This document shows, in pieces, positions 8,760 through 16,990 of a stretch of 64,000 nt of DNA. Under the pieces are notes generated by a model. That model did not search any database. It saw only the letters and a program-made list of their open reading frames with translations, and was not told the DNA's origin. Origin of the DNA: Methylocaldum sp002005105 (lineage in GTDB: Bacteria; Pseudomonadota; Gammaproteobacteria; Methylococcales; Methylococcaceae); contig NZ_CP194902.1 in assembly GCF_051027545.1 (NCBI RefSeq), forward strand, positions 1,612,001 through 1,676,000, written 5' to 3'. The translations under genes and the position numbers were made by a program. Every line of letters starts with the position of its first letter. Within the stretch, counting starts at the first letter, position 1.

Positions 8760-9047
8760 GAGAGCAACCGTCGTCGGAGGTGAAAACCACGACACGGCAT
8801 CGAGCCGGAGACAGGAGTTTCCGCTAGGAAGTTAGGATGTGGCGAAAGGAGTGAGGATGTCGCCAGGGACAGGGTGGTCCCGACGGGATTGGATGTTCCG
8901 TCCGACGTGAGTGATTCGGAACCTTCTGAACGGAGTCGGAATGTTCCGAATCTGATTGGAATGGCGGTCATGGAACGGTGATATCCGCCCTAGTGGAAAG
9001 GAGTCGATCGATGGGATGCGAGTTGAAATAGGGATGTTTCTTTTTTT
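8760..9047 (+). ncRNA. Candidate CsrB/RsmZ-like small RNA (GGA-hairpin array)
   Basis: I count about 18 GGA triplets between 8776 and 9034, many as AGGA or GGATGT. Several sit in loops of consecutive hairpins: GGCG/CGCC (8841-8864, loop with AAGGAG and GAGGAT), GGGAC/GTCCC (8867-8881), GACGG/CCGTC (8882-8901, loop with TTGGATG), TTCGGAAC/GTTCCGAA (8915-8950) and GGCGG/CCGCC (8963-8989, loop with TGGAAC). Loop-exposed GGA arrays are the hallmark of RNAs that sequester CsrA/RsmA. A T-rich run at 9039-9048, after a weak CCCTA/TAGGG stem, may be the end; otherwise the RNA continues to the terminator at 9378. The ends are estimates and no family search was possible. Confidence 0.5.
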
Positions 9048-9378
9048 TCGCCTGTCGAGGAGTGATTGCGAACGACGAAGGCGGGAGAAGCCCAGGTTCG
9101 CGAATGAGACGACGGCACCGATTGAGACGTGTTGATGTAAGTGATTTTCGCGGAGGTGACTTATAAGGACGCAAGGCGGATCTTCGTGCCGGGCATAGGC
9201 GCAAGGAAATATTCCGGACCGAAGAAAACATCAGCGATGTCAGCCGATAGCAAGCGTTCGAGAGTTTTCCTCCGACCGTAAGTGGTAAGCGGGCCGTAAG
9301 CCGGACCGCTGTAAGACTTCCCCAGAAGGCAGAACACCCCCATCCCCCCCCAAGCACTTTGTTCTGCCTTCTTTTTTT
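9048..9378 (+). ncRNA. Unidentified structured transcript ending in a strong terminator
   Basis: No plus-strand protein fits here, and the minus-strand frames lack coding character. The stretch has further GGA motifs (about eight), hairpins such as ACATC-AGC-GATGT (near 9228-9240) and AGCGG...CCGCT (near 9288-9310), and ends in a strong terminator on the plus strand. Because nadE converges from the right, a plus-strand RNA must end here. It may be the 3' part of the GGA-rich RNA or a separate one. I compared it by eye with RNase P RNA, 6S RNA and tmRNA and found no match. Confidence 0.4.
9324..9378 (+). terminator. Strong Rho-independent terminator with C-rich loop
   Basis: AGAAGGCAGAACA (9324-9336) pairs perfectly with TGTTCTGCCTTCT (9360-9372), giving a 13-bp stem followed by seven T. 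The loop contains a run of eight C. There is no T tract in the minus-strand reading, so it serves plus-strand transcripts only. Confidence 0.88.
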
Positions 9379-9437
9379 GCCTTAGCACAATCGAAAATGT
9401 CGTTCGGGTCGTAACTGTCGTTCGTCCGATTGTTTCC

Positions 9438-11054
9438 CTATCGCCCATATCCGCATGTGATCGGATACCGCCGATCCCGGCCGAAGGCGCGGCGCGTGAT
9501 CTTGACGCCGGGCGGGGCCTGGCGACGCTTGTATTCGTTGCTGTCCACCATCTTCGCCACCCGCTTGACTTCGTGCTCGGGAAATCCGGCGGCGATGATT
9601 TCGTCCACCGATTTGTCGTGCTCCACGTACATTTCGAGGATCGGATCCAAAATCGAATAGGGCGGCAGCGAGTCCTCGTCCCTTTGGTCGGGCTTGAGTT
9701 CGGCGGAGGGCGGACGCTCGATTACCCGTTGCGGAATGACCGGCGAGAGGCTGTTGCGGTATTCCGCCAAGCGGTACACCAAAAGCTTGGGGACATCCTT
9801 CAACGGCGCGAATCCGCCGGCCATATCGCCGTACAGCGTGGCGTAGCCCACGCTCATTTCGCTTTTGTTGCCGGTCGTGAGGAGGATTTTCCTTTTCTTG
9901 TTGGAAAACGCCATGAGAATGACGCCCCGGCAACGCGCCTGGATGTTTTCCTCGGTAGTGTCGGGCGGCAAGCCGGCAAAGCTCTCCTCGAGCATACCGA
10001 GAAAGGCATCGAAGGCCGGTTCGATGGGAATGATGTGATAGCGGCAGCCCAGGGCCTCGGCTTCCAAGCGGGCATCCTCGATGCTCATCGCCGCGGTGTA
10101 ACGCGACGGCATCAAAACGCTTTCGACTTTATCGCCTCCCAAAGCGTCCGTGGCGAGAGCCAAGGTCAAGGCCGAGTCGATGCCGCCGGACAATCCGAGC
10201 ACCGCGCCTTGGAAACGGTTTTTGCCGACATAATCGCGGATGCCGGTAACGAGAGCCTTGTAGATGCTTTCGATCTCGGTCAACGGTTCGGTAATGCCGT
10301 CGGCAATCGGCTCCACCGTGTCTCCGCAGGCAAAGTCGACGGGTAACAGCGCTTCCTCAAACTCCGGCGCGCGGAAGGTCACGGTTCCTTCCCGGTTCAT
10401 CACGAATGACGCGCCGTCGAAGACCAGTTCGTCCTGCCCGCCGATCAAGTTGACATAAACCAGAGGGACATCGGTCACTGCGATGCGCTCGCGGGCGACT
10501 GCCTCTCGTTCCTTGATTTTATTGGCGTGATAGGGCGAAGCATTGATGTTCAGGATCAGCTTGGCGCCGGCTTGCGCGGCTTGCTCCACCGCACCGGGCA
10601 ACCAAAGATCCTCGCAAATGGTAATCCCCACCGGCACACCCTGTAAGTCGAACACGCAGGGTTCGGATCCGGGCAGAAAATAACGTTTCTCGTCGAACAC
10701 ACCGTAATTGGGCAGGGCATGCTTGCGGTAGATCGCGTGAATCTTGCCGTCCCGCAGCACGGCGGCGCTGTTGTAAGGCATCCCGGTTCGGTTCTCCGGA
10801 AAACCCACGATGACGTCGATGCCGTGCACTTGCCCCGCTATTTCGTCGAGGATGCGCTCGGCCTGCGCCATGAAATCGCGGCGCAGGATCAGGTCTTCGG
10901 GCGGATAGCCCGCCAGGGCCAGTTCGGGGAAAACCACGGCATGAGCGCGGAGCCGGTCGCGGGCCTCGCTGGCGGTGTGCAGCACGCGGCTTGCATTGCC
11001 TCGAAGGTCGCCGACCAGAAAGTCGAGTTGAGCGATAGCGATACGAAGGTTCAC
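9438..11054 (-). CDS. nadE: Glutamine-dependent NAD+ synthetase
   Basis: The 538-residue protein fuses an N-terminal nitrilase-type glutaminase (about 1-250; Glu in FPELALAGYPPED, Lys in YRKHALPNYGVFDE, Cys in TICEDLW) to a C-terminal NAD synthetase of the ATP pyrophosphatase type (P-loop LSGGIDSAL near 290, TTGNKSE near 395). It amidates deamido-NAD+ with glutamine in the last step of NAD synthesis. Length and order match the bacterial two-domain form. The gene converges on the terminator at 9324. A nicotinate phosphoribosyltransferase gene at 27589 supplies the salvage branch of the same pathway. Confidence 0.95.
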   Translation of the reverse strand: MNLRIAIAQLDFLVGDLRGNASRVLHTASEARDRLRAHAVVFPELALAGYPPEDLILRRDFMAQAERILDEIAGQVHGIDVIVGFPENRTGMPYNSAAVLRDGKIHAIYRKHALPNYGVFDEKRYFLPGSEPCVFDLQGVPVGITICEDLWLPGAVEQAAQAGAKLILNINASPYHANKIKEREAVARERIAVTDVPLVYVNLIGGQDELVFDGASFVMNREGTVTFRAPEFEEALLPVDFACGDTVEPIADGITEPLTEIESIYKALVTGIRDYVGKNRFQGAVLGLSGGIDSALTLALATDALGGDKVESVLMPSRYTAAMSIEDARLEAEALGCRYHIIPIEPAFDAFLGMLEESFAGLPPDTTEENIQARCRGVILMAFSNKKRKILLTTGNKSEMSVGYATLYGDMAGGFAPLKDVPKLLVYRLAEYRNSLSPVIPQRVIERPPSAELKPDQRDEDSLPPYSILDPILEMYVEHDKSVDEIIAAGFPEHEVKRVAKMVDSNEYKRRQAPPGVKITRRAFGRDRRYPITCGYGR

Positions 11055-11341
11055 GATTGTAGCGATTCAAATGTCTAAGGTAGTGCGGCTATTTTCGCCT
11101 GAAATCGCGGCGGGAACGAGCAAAAACGATGTCCGTGGCCTTCGCCCGTGAAATATAGGATCTGTGAATTTAAATGCCGCACTCGTGTCCGATCGAGTAT
11201 TGCTGCGCCTGTTCGAGAGGCATATTCTTCAATCTGTAATCTAAGCCGAATGGCCCGATGATTCGCCGTCGATTTCAAGCGTGGGAAGAAATACTTCGCA
11301 TCAGGTTTGCGGGCGACATACCCAAGCAGGGAGATTCTGTC

Positions 11342-11836
11342 ATGACTCAACCACCCAACCTATACCACGGAGATCGCCAAGATCGTCTGATCCGTGAGCA
11401 TGAGCACGACACCTATAAAATACGGCAAAAATTGCCGGAACCTACGGTTTGTCCGGAATGCCGAGCGGTTTATCACGACGGCCGGTGGCAATGGTCGGAC
11501 GCGCCTGCTGGCGCGAACGAGTCGCTTTGTCCCGCCTGTCATCGTATCCACGATAAATGTCCGGCCGGATTTCTGACTTTGGCGGGCGAGTTTTTGGCTC
11601 AACACAAAGATGAGATTCTGCATCTCATCCGTAATGTGGAGGAAAGGGAGAAGGCCGAACACCCGCTGAAACGCATCATGGCCGTCGAGGAACAGAACGG
11701 CGGCATGCTGGTGACATTCACCAATCCCCAACTCGCCAGGGCGGCCGGGCAAGCCGTCCAGCACGCCTACAAGGGCGATCTCGATTTTTCCTATCAGGAG
11801 GAGGAGTATCTCCTTCGGGTGAATTGGTCACGTTGA
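11342..11836 (+). CDS. Zinc-ribbon protein, BCAM0308-like (conserved hypothetical)
   Basis: The 164-residue protein has two CxxC pairs (CPECRAVYHDGRW near 35, CPACHRIHDKCPAG near 65) that should bind one zinc. A mixed alpha/beta half follows, ending in a segment with ARAAGQAVQHAYKGDL. I recall this pattern from the BCAM0308 family, whose function is unknown; the NMD3-like zinc-ribbon resemblance is only by eye. GGGAG precedes the ATG at 11342, which is preferred over the longer frame from 11258. It sits ahead of an HPF-type ribosome hibernation factor, and in both proteins the context suggests a link to stalled or resting ribosomes. Confidence 0.65.
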   Translation: MTQPPNLYHGDRQDRLIREHEHDTYKIRQKLPEPTVCPECRAVYHDGRWQWSDAPAGANESLCPACHRIHDKCPAGFLTLAGEFLAQHKDEILHLIRNVEEREKAEHPLKRIMAVEEQNGGMLVTFTNPQLARAAGQAVQHAYKGDLDFSYQEEEYLLRVNWSR

Positions 11837-11994
11837 GGTCCCCGCGATCCGCGATTGTCGGTGTGGCGAAGTATCGCCGACCGGCGGTTTCCGGGCTGCC
11901 TCATGGAGGCGCAAGGGGTACGGGCTTTTACGTCATGCTTTTCCGCCGAATCTGTGGATAACTACAGTTCTGGATCGGATTGAGGAGCGAGAGC

Positions 11995-12561
11995 ATGCAA
12001 CTGCCGTTACAAATTTCTTTTCGAAATATGGAGCCATCCGAGGCGATGGAAAAAGCCGTTCACGACCGCGCCGAGAAACTGGATCAGTTTTTCGAGCATA
12101 TCATGTCCTGCCGGGTGATGGTCGAAGCACTTCATCGCCACCACCGGCAAGGCAATACCTACCATGTCAGAATCGATATCACCGTGCCGGGCGATGAACT
12201 GGTGGTCAGCCGCGATCCCGGCAAAGATCATGCGCACGAGGATGCTTACGTGGCGATCCGCGATGCCTTCGACGCCGCCCGCCGGCAATTGGAGGATTAC
12301 GCCCGGCGCGTTCGGCAGGACATCAAGGCCCACGAGGTTATGCCGCATGGAAGCATTGCCCAAATCAACCCGGAGGGCGATTATGGGATGATCGAGACAC
12401 CGGACGGGCGCCTGATTTATTTCCATCGGAACAGCGTGGTGCAAGGCGATTTCGACAAATTGGGCATCGGCGATACCGTCCGTTTCGTTGAAGAAATGGG
12501 CGAGCAGGGGCCTCAGGCGAGTTCGGTGGCCGTGGAGGGAAAACACCATGTTGTGGGTTAG
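11995..12561 (+). CDS. Ribosome hibernation factor (HPF/RaiA) fused to a cold-shock domain
   Basis: Residues 1-110 of 188 form the HPF/RaiA fold (SRVMVEALHRHHRQG-like core, DAYVAIRDAFDAARRQLEDYARR helix), which binds the 30S decoding region in resting cells. Residues about 116-183 are a cold-shock/S1-like domain (GSIAQINPEGDYGMIETPDGR, then IYFHRNSV), so the protein may contact RNA through both parts. GAGGAG lies just before the ATG at 11995; the upstream TTG at 11980 would overlap that ribosome-binding site. A shorter paralogue without the cold-shock domain is at 39920. Confidence 0.85.
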   Translation: MQLPLQISFRNMEPSEAMEKAVHDRAEKLDQFFEHIMSCRVMVEALHRHHRQGNTYHVRIDITVPGDELVVSRDPGKDHAHEDAYVAIRDAFDAARRQLEDYARRVRQDIKAHEVMPHGSIAQINPEGDYGMIETPDGRLIYFHRNSVVQGDFDKLGIGDTVRFVEEMGEQGPQASSVAVEGKHHVVG

Positions 12562-12620
12562 GAAAGATTCGTCTGTTTCATCGAACAGCGCCCGCGCAAT
12601 TCGGAGTTAAGGAGGGCGAT

Positions 12621-13379
12621 ATGCCGACCAATCCGCATGCTGATCGAATCAAGGCCATATTGGCCGACCTGGAACATGACACCCGGGTCAATCTGCACGA
12701 CTATCCAATCCGTGTCGATGTCGAGGACGGTGCCATAGTCTTGGAGGGTATGGTCGGCGACATCGCGGCAAAACGGATTGCGCACGCCGCTGCGTATCGC
12801 CATGCGGACAATTCACCGGTCGTGGATCGATTGCGTGTCGCCGTGCCTCCCTCCGAGAGGGAGGGCGGGTTGCGCGACGAGATCATTAACCTATTGCAGC
12901 AGGAGCCGGTTTTCCGGGAATGCGGCCTCTATGTGCGCGAAAGCGACCGGCTCGACACGATTCGTGTCGGTCGCAGCGAGTGGCCCGATCGCAGCGAAGG
13001 CGATTGGGGCGAGCAGCGCATCGAGATCGAGGTGCAGGATGGAACCGTCACGCTGTCGGGCACCGTGCTCAGCCTGTCTCATCGCCGCTTCGCAGAGGTG
13101 CTCGCGTGGTGGGCGGCCGGCTGCGAATCGGTCGTCAACTTGCTGCATGTCGTCCCTCCCGAGCAGGAAACCGATGGCGAGCTGGCAGATGCCGTGCTCA
13201 TGGTGCTCGAAAAAGACCCTCTGGTTCATCAGCCGCAGATCCATATCACGGCCGAGCAAGGAACGGTAACGCTGGAAGGATATCTCGCCAGCGATGAAGA
13301 GAGGCGCCTGGCGGTGCTCGACGCGTGGTACGTCCCCGGCGTGCACGATGTGGTAGACCGTATTCAAGTCGCGGGGTGA
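12621..13379 (+). CDS. Protein of three BON domains
   Basis: The 252-residue protein consists of three repeats of the BON type. Each has the pattern of a short helix, V-x-V-x-(D/E)-G-x-(I/V)-x-L-(E/S)-G and a following helix with DVVNR/L-like ends: IRVDVEDGAIVLEGMV near 33, IEIEVQDGTVTLSGTV near 135 and IHITAEQGTVTLEGYL near 210. There is no signal peptide, unlike OsmY, so it is predicted cytoplasmic. BON domains are thought to bind membranes or other hydrophobic ligands. TAAGGAGGG lies before the ATG. Its position after the HPF gene suggests joint stress expression. Confidence 0.78.
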   Translation: MPTNPHADRIKAILADLEHDTRVNLHDYPIRVDVEDGAIVLEGMVGDIAAKRIAHAAAYRHADNSPVVDRLRVAVPPSEREGGLRDEIINLLQQEPVFRECGLYVRESDRLDTIRVGRSEWPDRSEGDWGEQRIEIEVQDGTVTLSGTVLSLSHRRFAEVLAWWAAGCESVVNLLHVVPPEQETDGELADAVLMVLEKDPLVHQPQIHITAEQGTVTLEGYLASDEERRLAVLDAWYVPGVHDVVDRIQVAG

Positions 13380-13387
13380 TTAAAGTC

Positions 13388-13450
13388 GTAAGTCGGCAAT
13401 CCCTTGCCGACAAGCGTGCTGTTAACGTCGGGAAAGGATTCCCGACCTAC
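13388..13450. repeat. Short REPIN copy
   Basis: This is a compact relative of the element at 2107-2216. The left REP (13388-13411, foot GTAA instead of GTAG) and an inverted right REP ending CTAC at 13450 face each other across about 15 bases. It lies between the convergent BON and thiD genes, where its hairpin could also help end transcription. Confidence 0.68.
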
Positions 13451-13478
13451 TGAGTGACGCAGTGCGAAACGACTCTCC

Positions 13479-14258
13479 TCACGGCGCGGAATAACGCCGA
13501 TTGGGGAGCAGTTGTCCGCCGCCCAGCCGAAATCCGTTATTCAGCGCTTGCCAAGTAAAATCCTGAGCCTCCGACGCAGCGGACTCGATGTCCCGGCCTC
13601 GGGCTAGCAAGGCGGCGACGGCGGATGCCAGGGTGCAGCCCGAGCCGTGATAGCTTCCCGGCAAGCGCGGCCAACGGTAAGTTGTCTTGCCGGAGCTGCG
13701 GTAAAGGCGATTGATGACTTCGTCATCCCCTTCATGGGTCCCCGTCAGCAAGACATTCGGGCAACCGAGTGCTAGCAGCGCGTCGGCGCAATCGTCCAGA
13801 TCCTCCATTCCCGTCAATTTTCTGGCCTCGGGCGAATTCGGCGTCAGCACCGTCGCTCGTGGAATCAGCGTCTCTATTAGCGCTTCGATCAGCGCCTCGT
13901 TTGCCAGGTTTGTTCCGCCTCCCGCCGCCAGAATCGGGTCCAAAACGACCGGAATGCCGCCAGCGATCTTGAGTAGCTCGTCTACTGCATAAACGATGTC
14001 GACGCTTCCCAGAAGACCGATTTTGACGGCGTCGACGGGCAGATCCAGAAGCACCGTGCGCGCTTGCTCCAGAAGTTCCCCGGACCTTTGCGGCAAGATC
14101 TTGCGGACGTTATGCGTGTCTTGAACGGTTAAAGCAGTCACCACCGAACAGGGATAACAGCCGAATCGGGAAACGGTCTCGATATCGGCCTGAATGCCGG
14201 CGCCGCCGGTGGGGTCGTGTCCCGACAAGCACAAGACAACGGGGAGCTGGGGTTTCAT
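13479..14258 (-). CDS. thiD: Hydroxymethylpyrimidine/phosphomethylpyrimidine kinase
   Basis: The 259-residue ribokinase-fold enzyme shows the ThiD N-terminal signature LSGHDPTGGAGIQADI (about 11-26), VVTALTVQDT near 40, DPILAAGG near 123 and the catalytic GSGCTLASA near 205. It phosphorylates HMP twice to HMP pyrophosphate for thiamine synthesis. The C-terminus has no ThiE fusion. No TPP riboswitch is visible in the 180 bases upstream. The gene stands alone, convergent with the BON gene and divergent from alaC. Confidence 0.93.
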   Translation of the reverse strand: MKPQLPVVLCLSGHDPTGGAGIQADIETVSRFGCYPCSVVTALTVQDTHNVRKILPQRSGELLEQARTVLLDLPVDAVKIGLLGSVDIVYAVDELLKIAGGIPVVLDPILAAGGGTNLANEALIEALIETLIPRATVLTPNSPEARKLTGMEDLDDCADALLALGCPNVLLTGTHEGDDEVINRLYRSSGKTTYRWPRLPGSYHGSGCTLASAVAALLARGRDIESAASEAQDFTWQALNNGFRLGGGQLLPNRRYSAP

Positions 14259-14342
14259 GGATGGCGTAAAGTTAGATCGCGATGCAGGCGCAGTTTCCCA
14301 CGGCTGGCCGCATTCGGCTAGCCTGTCAGGCCCAAAGCGCCG

Positions 14343-14371
14343 TTGACAGTCTAAAAGCGCATCGGTACTTT
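14343..14371 (+). promoter_or_regulatory. Putative sigma-70 promoter for alaC
   Basis: TTGACA at 14343-14348, a 17-base spacer and TACTTT at 14366-14371, about 65 bases before the alaC start. The -35 box is perfect and the -10 box partial. Confidence 0.45.
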
Positions 14372-14436
14372 AAGTTGTTTGGCCACGCGCCTACGCATTC
14401 CGCTTAAAAAAATACCCCCTACGCAAAGAGTCCTGG

Positions 14437-15621
14437 ATGGAAGAATTTCAACGTATCAAGCGCCTGCCCCCCTACGTTTTCAATATCGTTAACGAACTCA
14501 AGGCCAAGGAGCGCGCCCAGGGTGTCGATATCATCGACTTCGGCATGGGTAATCCCGACCGGCCCACGCCACAGCATATCGTCGACAAACTGGTAGAGGT
14601 GGCGCAGAAAGGAACCGCCCACCGGTATTCCGTTTCCAAAGGCATTCCCCGTCTTCGCAAAGCCATCTGCGGATGGTATCGGCGCCGTTTCGGCGTGGAT
14701 CTCGATCCCGACTCCCAGGCGATCGTCACCATCGGTTCTAAAGAGGGCCTGGCCCATCTGATGTTCGCCACCCTGGGGCCGGGCGATGCAGTGCTGGTGC
14801 CGAATCCGGCTTATCCCATCCATCCTTACGGCTGCGTTTTGGCGGGGGCTGATGTGCGCCACGTGCCGCTGGTGCCGGGCGTGGATTTCTTCGATGAATT
14901 GGAAAAAGCCATCAAGACCTCCTGGCCCAAGCCCAAGATGCTGATTCTGAACTTCCCCGGCAATCCGACCACCCAATGCGTGGAACTGGAGTTCTTCGAA
15001 AAGGTCGTCGAGCTGGCTCGGGAATACAAAATCTGGGTCGTGCACGACATCGCCTACGCGGACCTGGTGTTCGACGGCTATGCCGCGCCTTCCATCCTGC
15101 AGGTGCCCGGAGCCACCGACATCGCCGTCGAGTTCTTCACGCTCTCCAAGAGCTACAACATGCCCGGTTGGCGGGTGGGCTTCATGTGCGGCAACCGCGA
15201 ACTGGTCGCGGCTTTGGGGCGCATCAAGTCCTATCTCGACTACGGCACGTTCACACCGATCCAGGTGGCCGCGATCGCCGCTTTGGAAGGTCCTCAGGAC
15301 TGCGTCGCCGAGATCCGGGAAACCTACCGCGTACGCCGCGACGTCTTGTGCGCAGGGCTGGACAACATCGGCTGGACGGTCCAAAAACCCAAAGGCACCA
15401 TGTTCGTTTGGGTGCCCATTCCGGAGCAGTACCGGCATCTGGGTTCCCTCGAGTTCGCCAAGAAACTGCTGCTGGAGGCCCAGGTGGCGGTGTCTCCCGG
15501 CGTCGGTTTCGGCGAGTACGGGGACGATCACGTCCGCTTCAGCCTGATCGAGAACGAACACCGCACCCGCCAGGCGATCCGAGGCATACGACATATGATG
15601 CGCAAGGATAACTCGGTATAA
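14437..15621 (+). CDS. alaC: Alanine transaminase AlaC (class I/II aminotransferase)
   Basis: The 394-residue PLP enzyme has the AlaC-type N-terminus (EEFQRIKRLPPYVFNIVNELK), a DFGMGNPDRPTP motif, NFPGNPTTQ near 170, YADLVFDG near 208, and the PLP lysine in SKSYNMPGWRVG at residue 238. It interconverts pyruvate and alanine with glutamate/2-oxoglutarate. It lies 34 bases before hom; alaC-hom-thrC order is common in gammaproteobacteria and suggests an amino-acid operon. No alternative start is convincing. Confidence 0.93.
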   Translation: MEEFQRIKRLPPYVFNIVNELKAKERAQGVDIIDFGMGNPDRPTPQHIVDKLVEVAQKGTAHRYSVSKGIPRLRKAICGWYRRRFGVDLDPDSQAIVTIGSKEGLAHLMFATLGPGDAVLVPNPAYPIHPYGCVLAGADVRHVPLVPGVDFFDELEKAIKTSWPKPKMLILNFPGNPTTQCVELEFFEKVVELAREYKIWVVHDIAYADLVFDGYAAPSILQVPGATDIAVEFFTLSKSYNMPGWRVGFMCGNRELVAALGRIKSYLDYGTFTPIQVAAIAALEGPQDCVAEIRETYRVRRDVLCAGLDNIGWTVQKPKGTMFVWVPIPEQYRHLGSLEFAKKLLLEAQVAVSPGVGFGEYGDDHVRFSLIENEHRTRQAIRGIRHMMRKDNSV

Positions 15622-15655
15622 TTTCGGCATTTTTGTTGCTACACAGGAGAGCGTC

Positions 15656-16966
15656 TTGAAACCCGTAAATATCGGTTTGCTCGGTTTGGGCACGGTCGGG
15701 GGCGGCACGGTCAAGGTCCTCAAGCGGAACGCCGGCGAAATTACGCGCCGAGCCGGCCGGGAAATCCACATTAGCGTCGTGGCGGCTCGAGACCTCAACC
15801 GTTCCCGGATTTGCGACACTGCCGGCATCCGATTGACTACGGACCCGTACGAAGTCGTTACCGATCCCGAGGTAGACATCGTCGTGGAGCTGATCGGCGG
15901 TCTCGACCCGGCGAAAGATCTGGTAATGCGAGCGCTGGACGCCGGCAAGCACGTGGTCACCGCCAACAAGATGCTCATCGCCCTCCACGGCAACGAGATC
16001 TTCGCCAAGGCCAGCGAAAAAGGGCTGATGGTGGCTTTCGAAGCGGCCGTGGCCGGTGGGATTCCCATCATCAAGGCGGTGCGGGAAGGGCTTTCGGGCA
16101 ACAAGGTGGAGTGGCTGGCCGGGATCATCAACGGCACCTGCAATTTCATCCTGACCGAGATGCGCGAAAAGGGGCGGGATTTTCAGGATGTGCTTAAGGA
16201 GGCGCAAGCGCTGGGTTATGCCGAATCCGATCCGACCTTCGACGTGGAGGGCATCGATGCCGCCCACAAGCTGACGATCCTGGCGTCCATCGCCTTCGGC
16301 ATTCCTCTCCAGTTCGACAAGGTCTGGACCGAGGGCATCAGCAGCATCACGGCGCTCGACGTGGCCTACGCGGAAGCCTTGGGCTATCGCATCAAACTGC
16401 TCGGTATCGCCCGTCGCGCCGAAAAAGGCATCGAGCTGCGGGTGCATCCCACCTTGATTCCCGAGCGGCGCTTGATCGCCAACGTCAACGGCGTCATGAA
16501 CGCCGTTCTGGTCAAGGGTGACGCCGTGGGCCCGACCCTGTTCTACGGCGCGGGCGCCGGGGCCGAGCCCACGGCCTCGTCGGTCGTAGCGGACATCATC
16601 GACGTGGTGCGCACATTGACCTCCGATCCCGAGAACCGGGTGCCGCATCTGGCCTTTCAGCCCGAGGCGATTTCCGACATTCCCATTTTGCCGATCGAGG
16701 ATATCGAAACGGCCTACTATCTCCGCCTCAGCGCCGAGGACAAGCCGGGCGTTCTGGCCGACGTGACGCGCATTCTGGCCAATCACAATATCAGCATTGA
16801 GGCCGTTATCCAGAAGGAACCGCCGGAAGGCGAACGCCATCTGCCCGTCATCATGCTGACGCAGAAAGTCCAGGAGCGGAAGCTGAACGACGCCGTCCGG
16901 GAGATCGAAGCGCTGTCCGCCATCAGCGGACCGGTGAAGCGGATTCGGTTGGAAACACTGGGGTAA
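15656..16966 (+). CDS. hom: Homoserine dehydrogenase
   Basis: The 436-residue enzyme begins with a Rossmann fold (GLLGLGTVGGGTVKVL). It continues with the catalytic and structural core (HVVTANKMLIA near 98, GIINGTCNFILTEM near 160, YAESDPTFDVEGIDAAHK near 190) and ends in an ACT domain (about 350-430) for threonine feedback. It reduces aspartate semialdehyde to homoserine. The TTG start at 15656 follows AGGAGAG at good spacing. It is not fused to aspartokinase. The next pathway gene, thrC, lies 1 kb downstream beyond a small islet. Confidence 0.95.
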   Translation: MKPVNIGLLGLGTVGGGTVKVLKRNAGEITRRAGREIHISVVAARDLNRSRICDTAGIRLTTDPYEVVTDPEVDIVVELIGGLDPAKDLVMRALDAGKHVVTANKMLIALHGNEIFAKASEKGLMVAFEAAVAGGIPIIKAVREGLSGNKVEWLAGIINGTCNFILTEMREKGRDFQDVLKEAQALGYAESDPTFDVEGIDAAHKLTILASIAFGIPLQFDKVWTEGISSITALDVAYAEALGYRIKLLGIARRAEKGIELRVHPTLIPERRLIANVNGVMNAVLVKGDAVGPTLFYGAGAGAEPTASSVVADIIDVVRTLTSDPENRVPHLAFQPEAISDIPILPIEDIETAYYLRLSAEDKPGVLADVTRILANHNISIEAVIQKEPPEGERHLPVIMLTQKVQERKLNDAVREIEALSAISGPVKRIRLETLG

Positions 16967-16990
16967 CATTCCAATTCGAGGTATTACCCA

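Noticed and set aside
9048..9378. RNase P RNA, 6S RNA or tmRNA
   Set aside because: Compared by eye with the conserved cores of each; no GAGGAAAGTC core, no 6S closing stem, no tRNA-like CCA end.
14259..14436. TPP riboswitch upstream of thiD
   Set aside because: No CTGAGA or ACCTGATCTGGATAATGCC-type core on the minus strand.
14419..16149. 576-residue minus-strand frame over alaC and hom
   Set aside because: Shadow of two well-recognised plus-strand enzymes; composition rich in His/Arg/Gln as expected for antisense translation.
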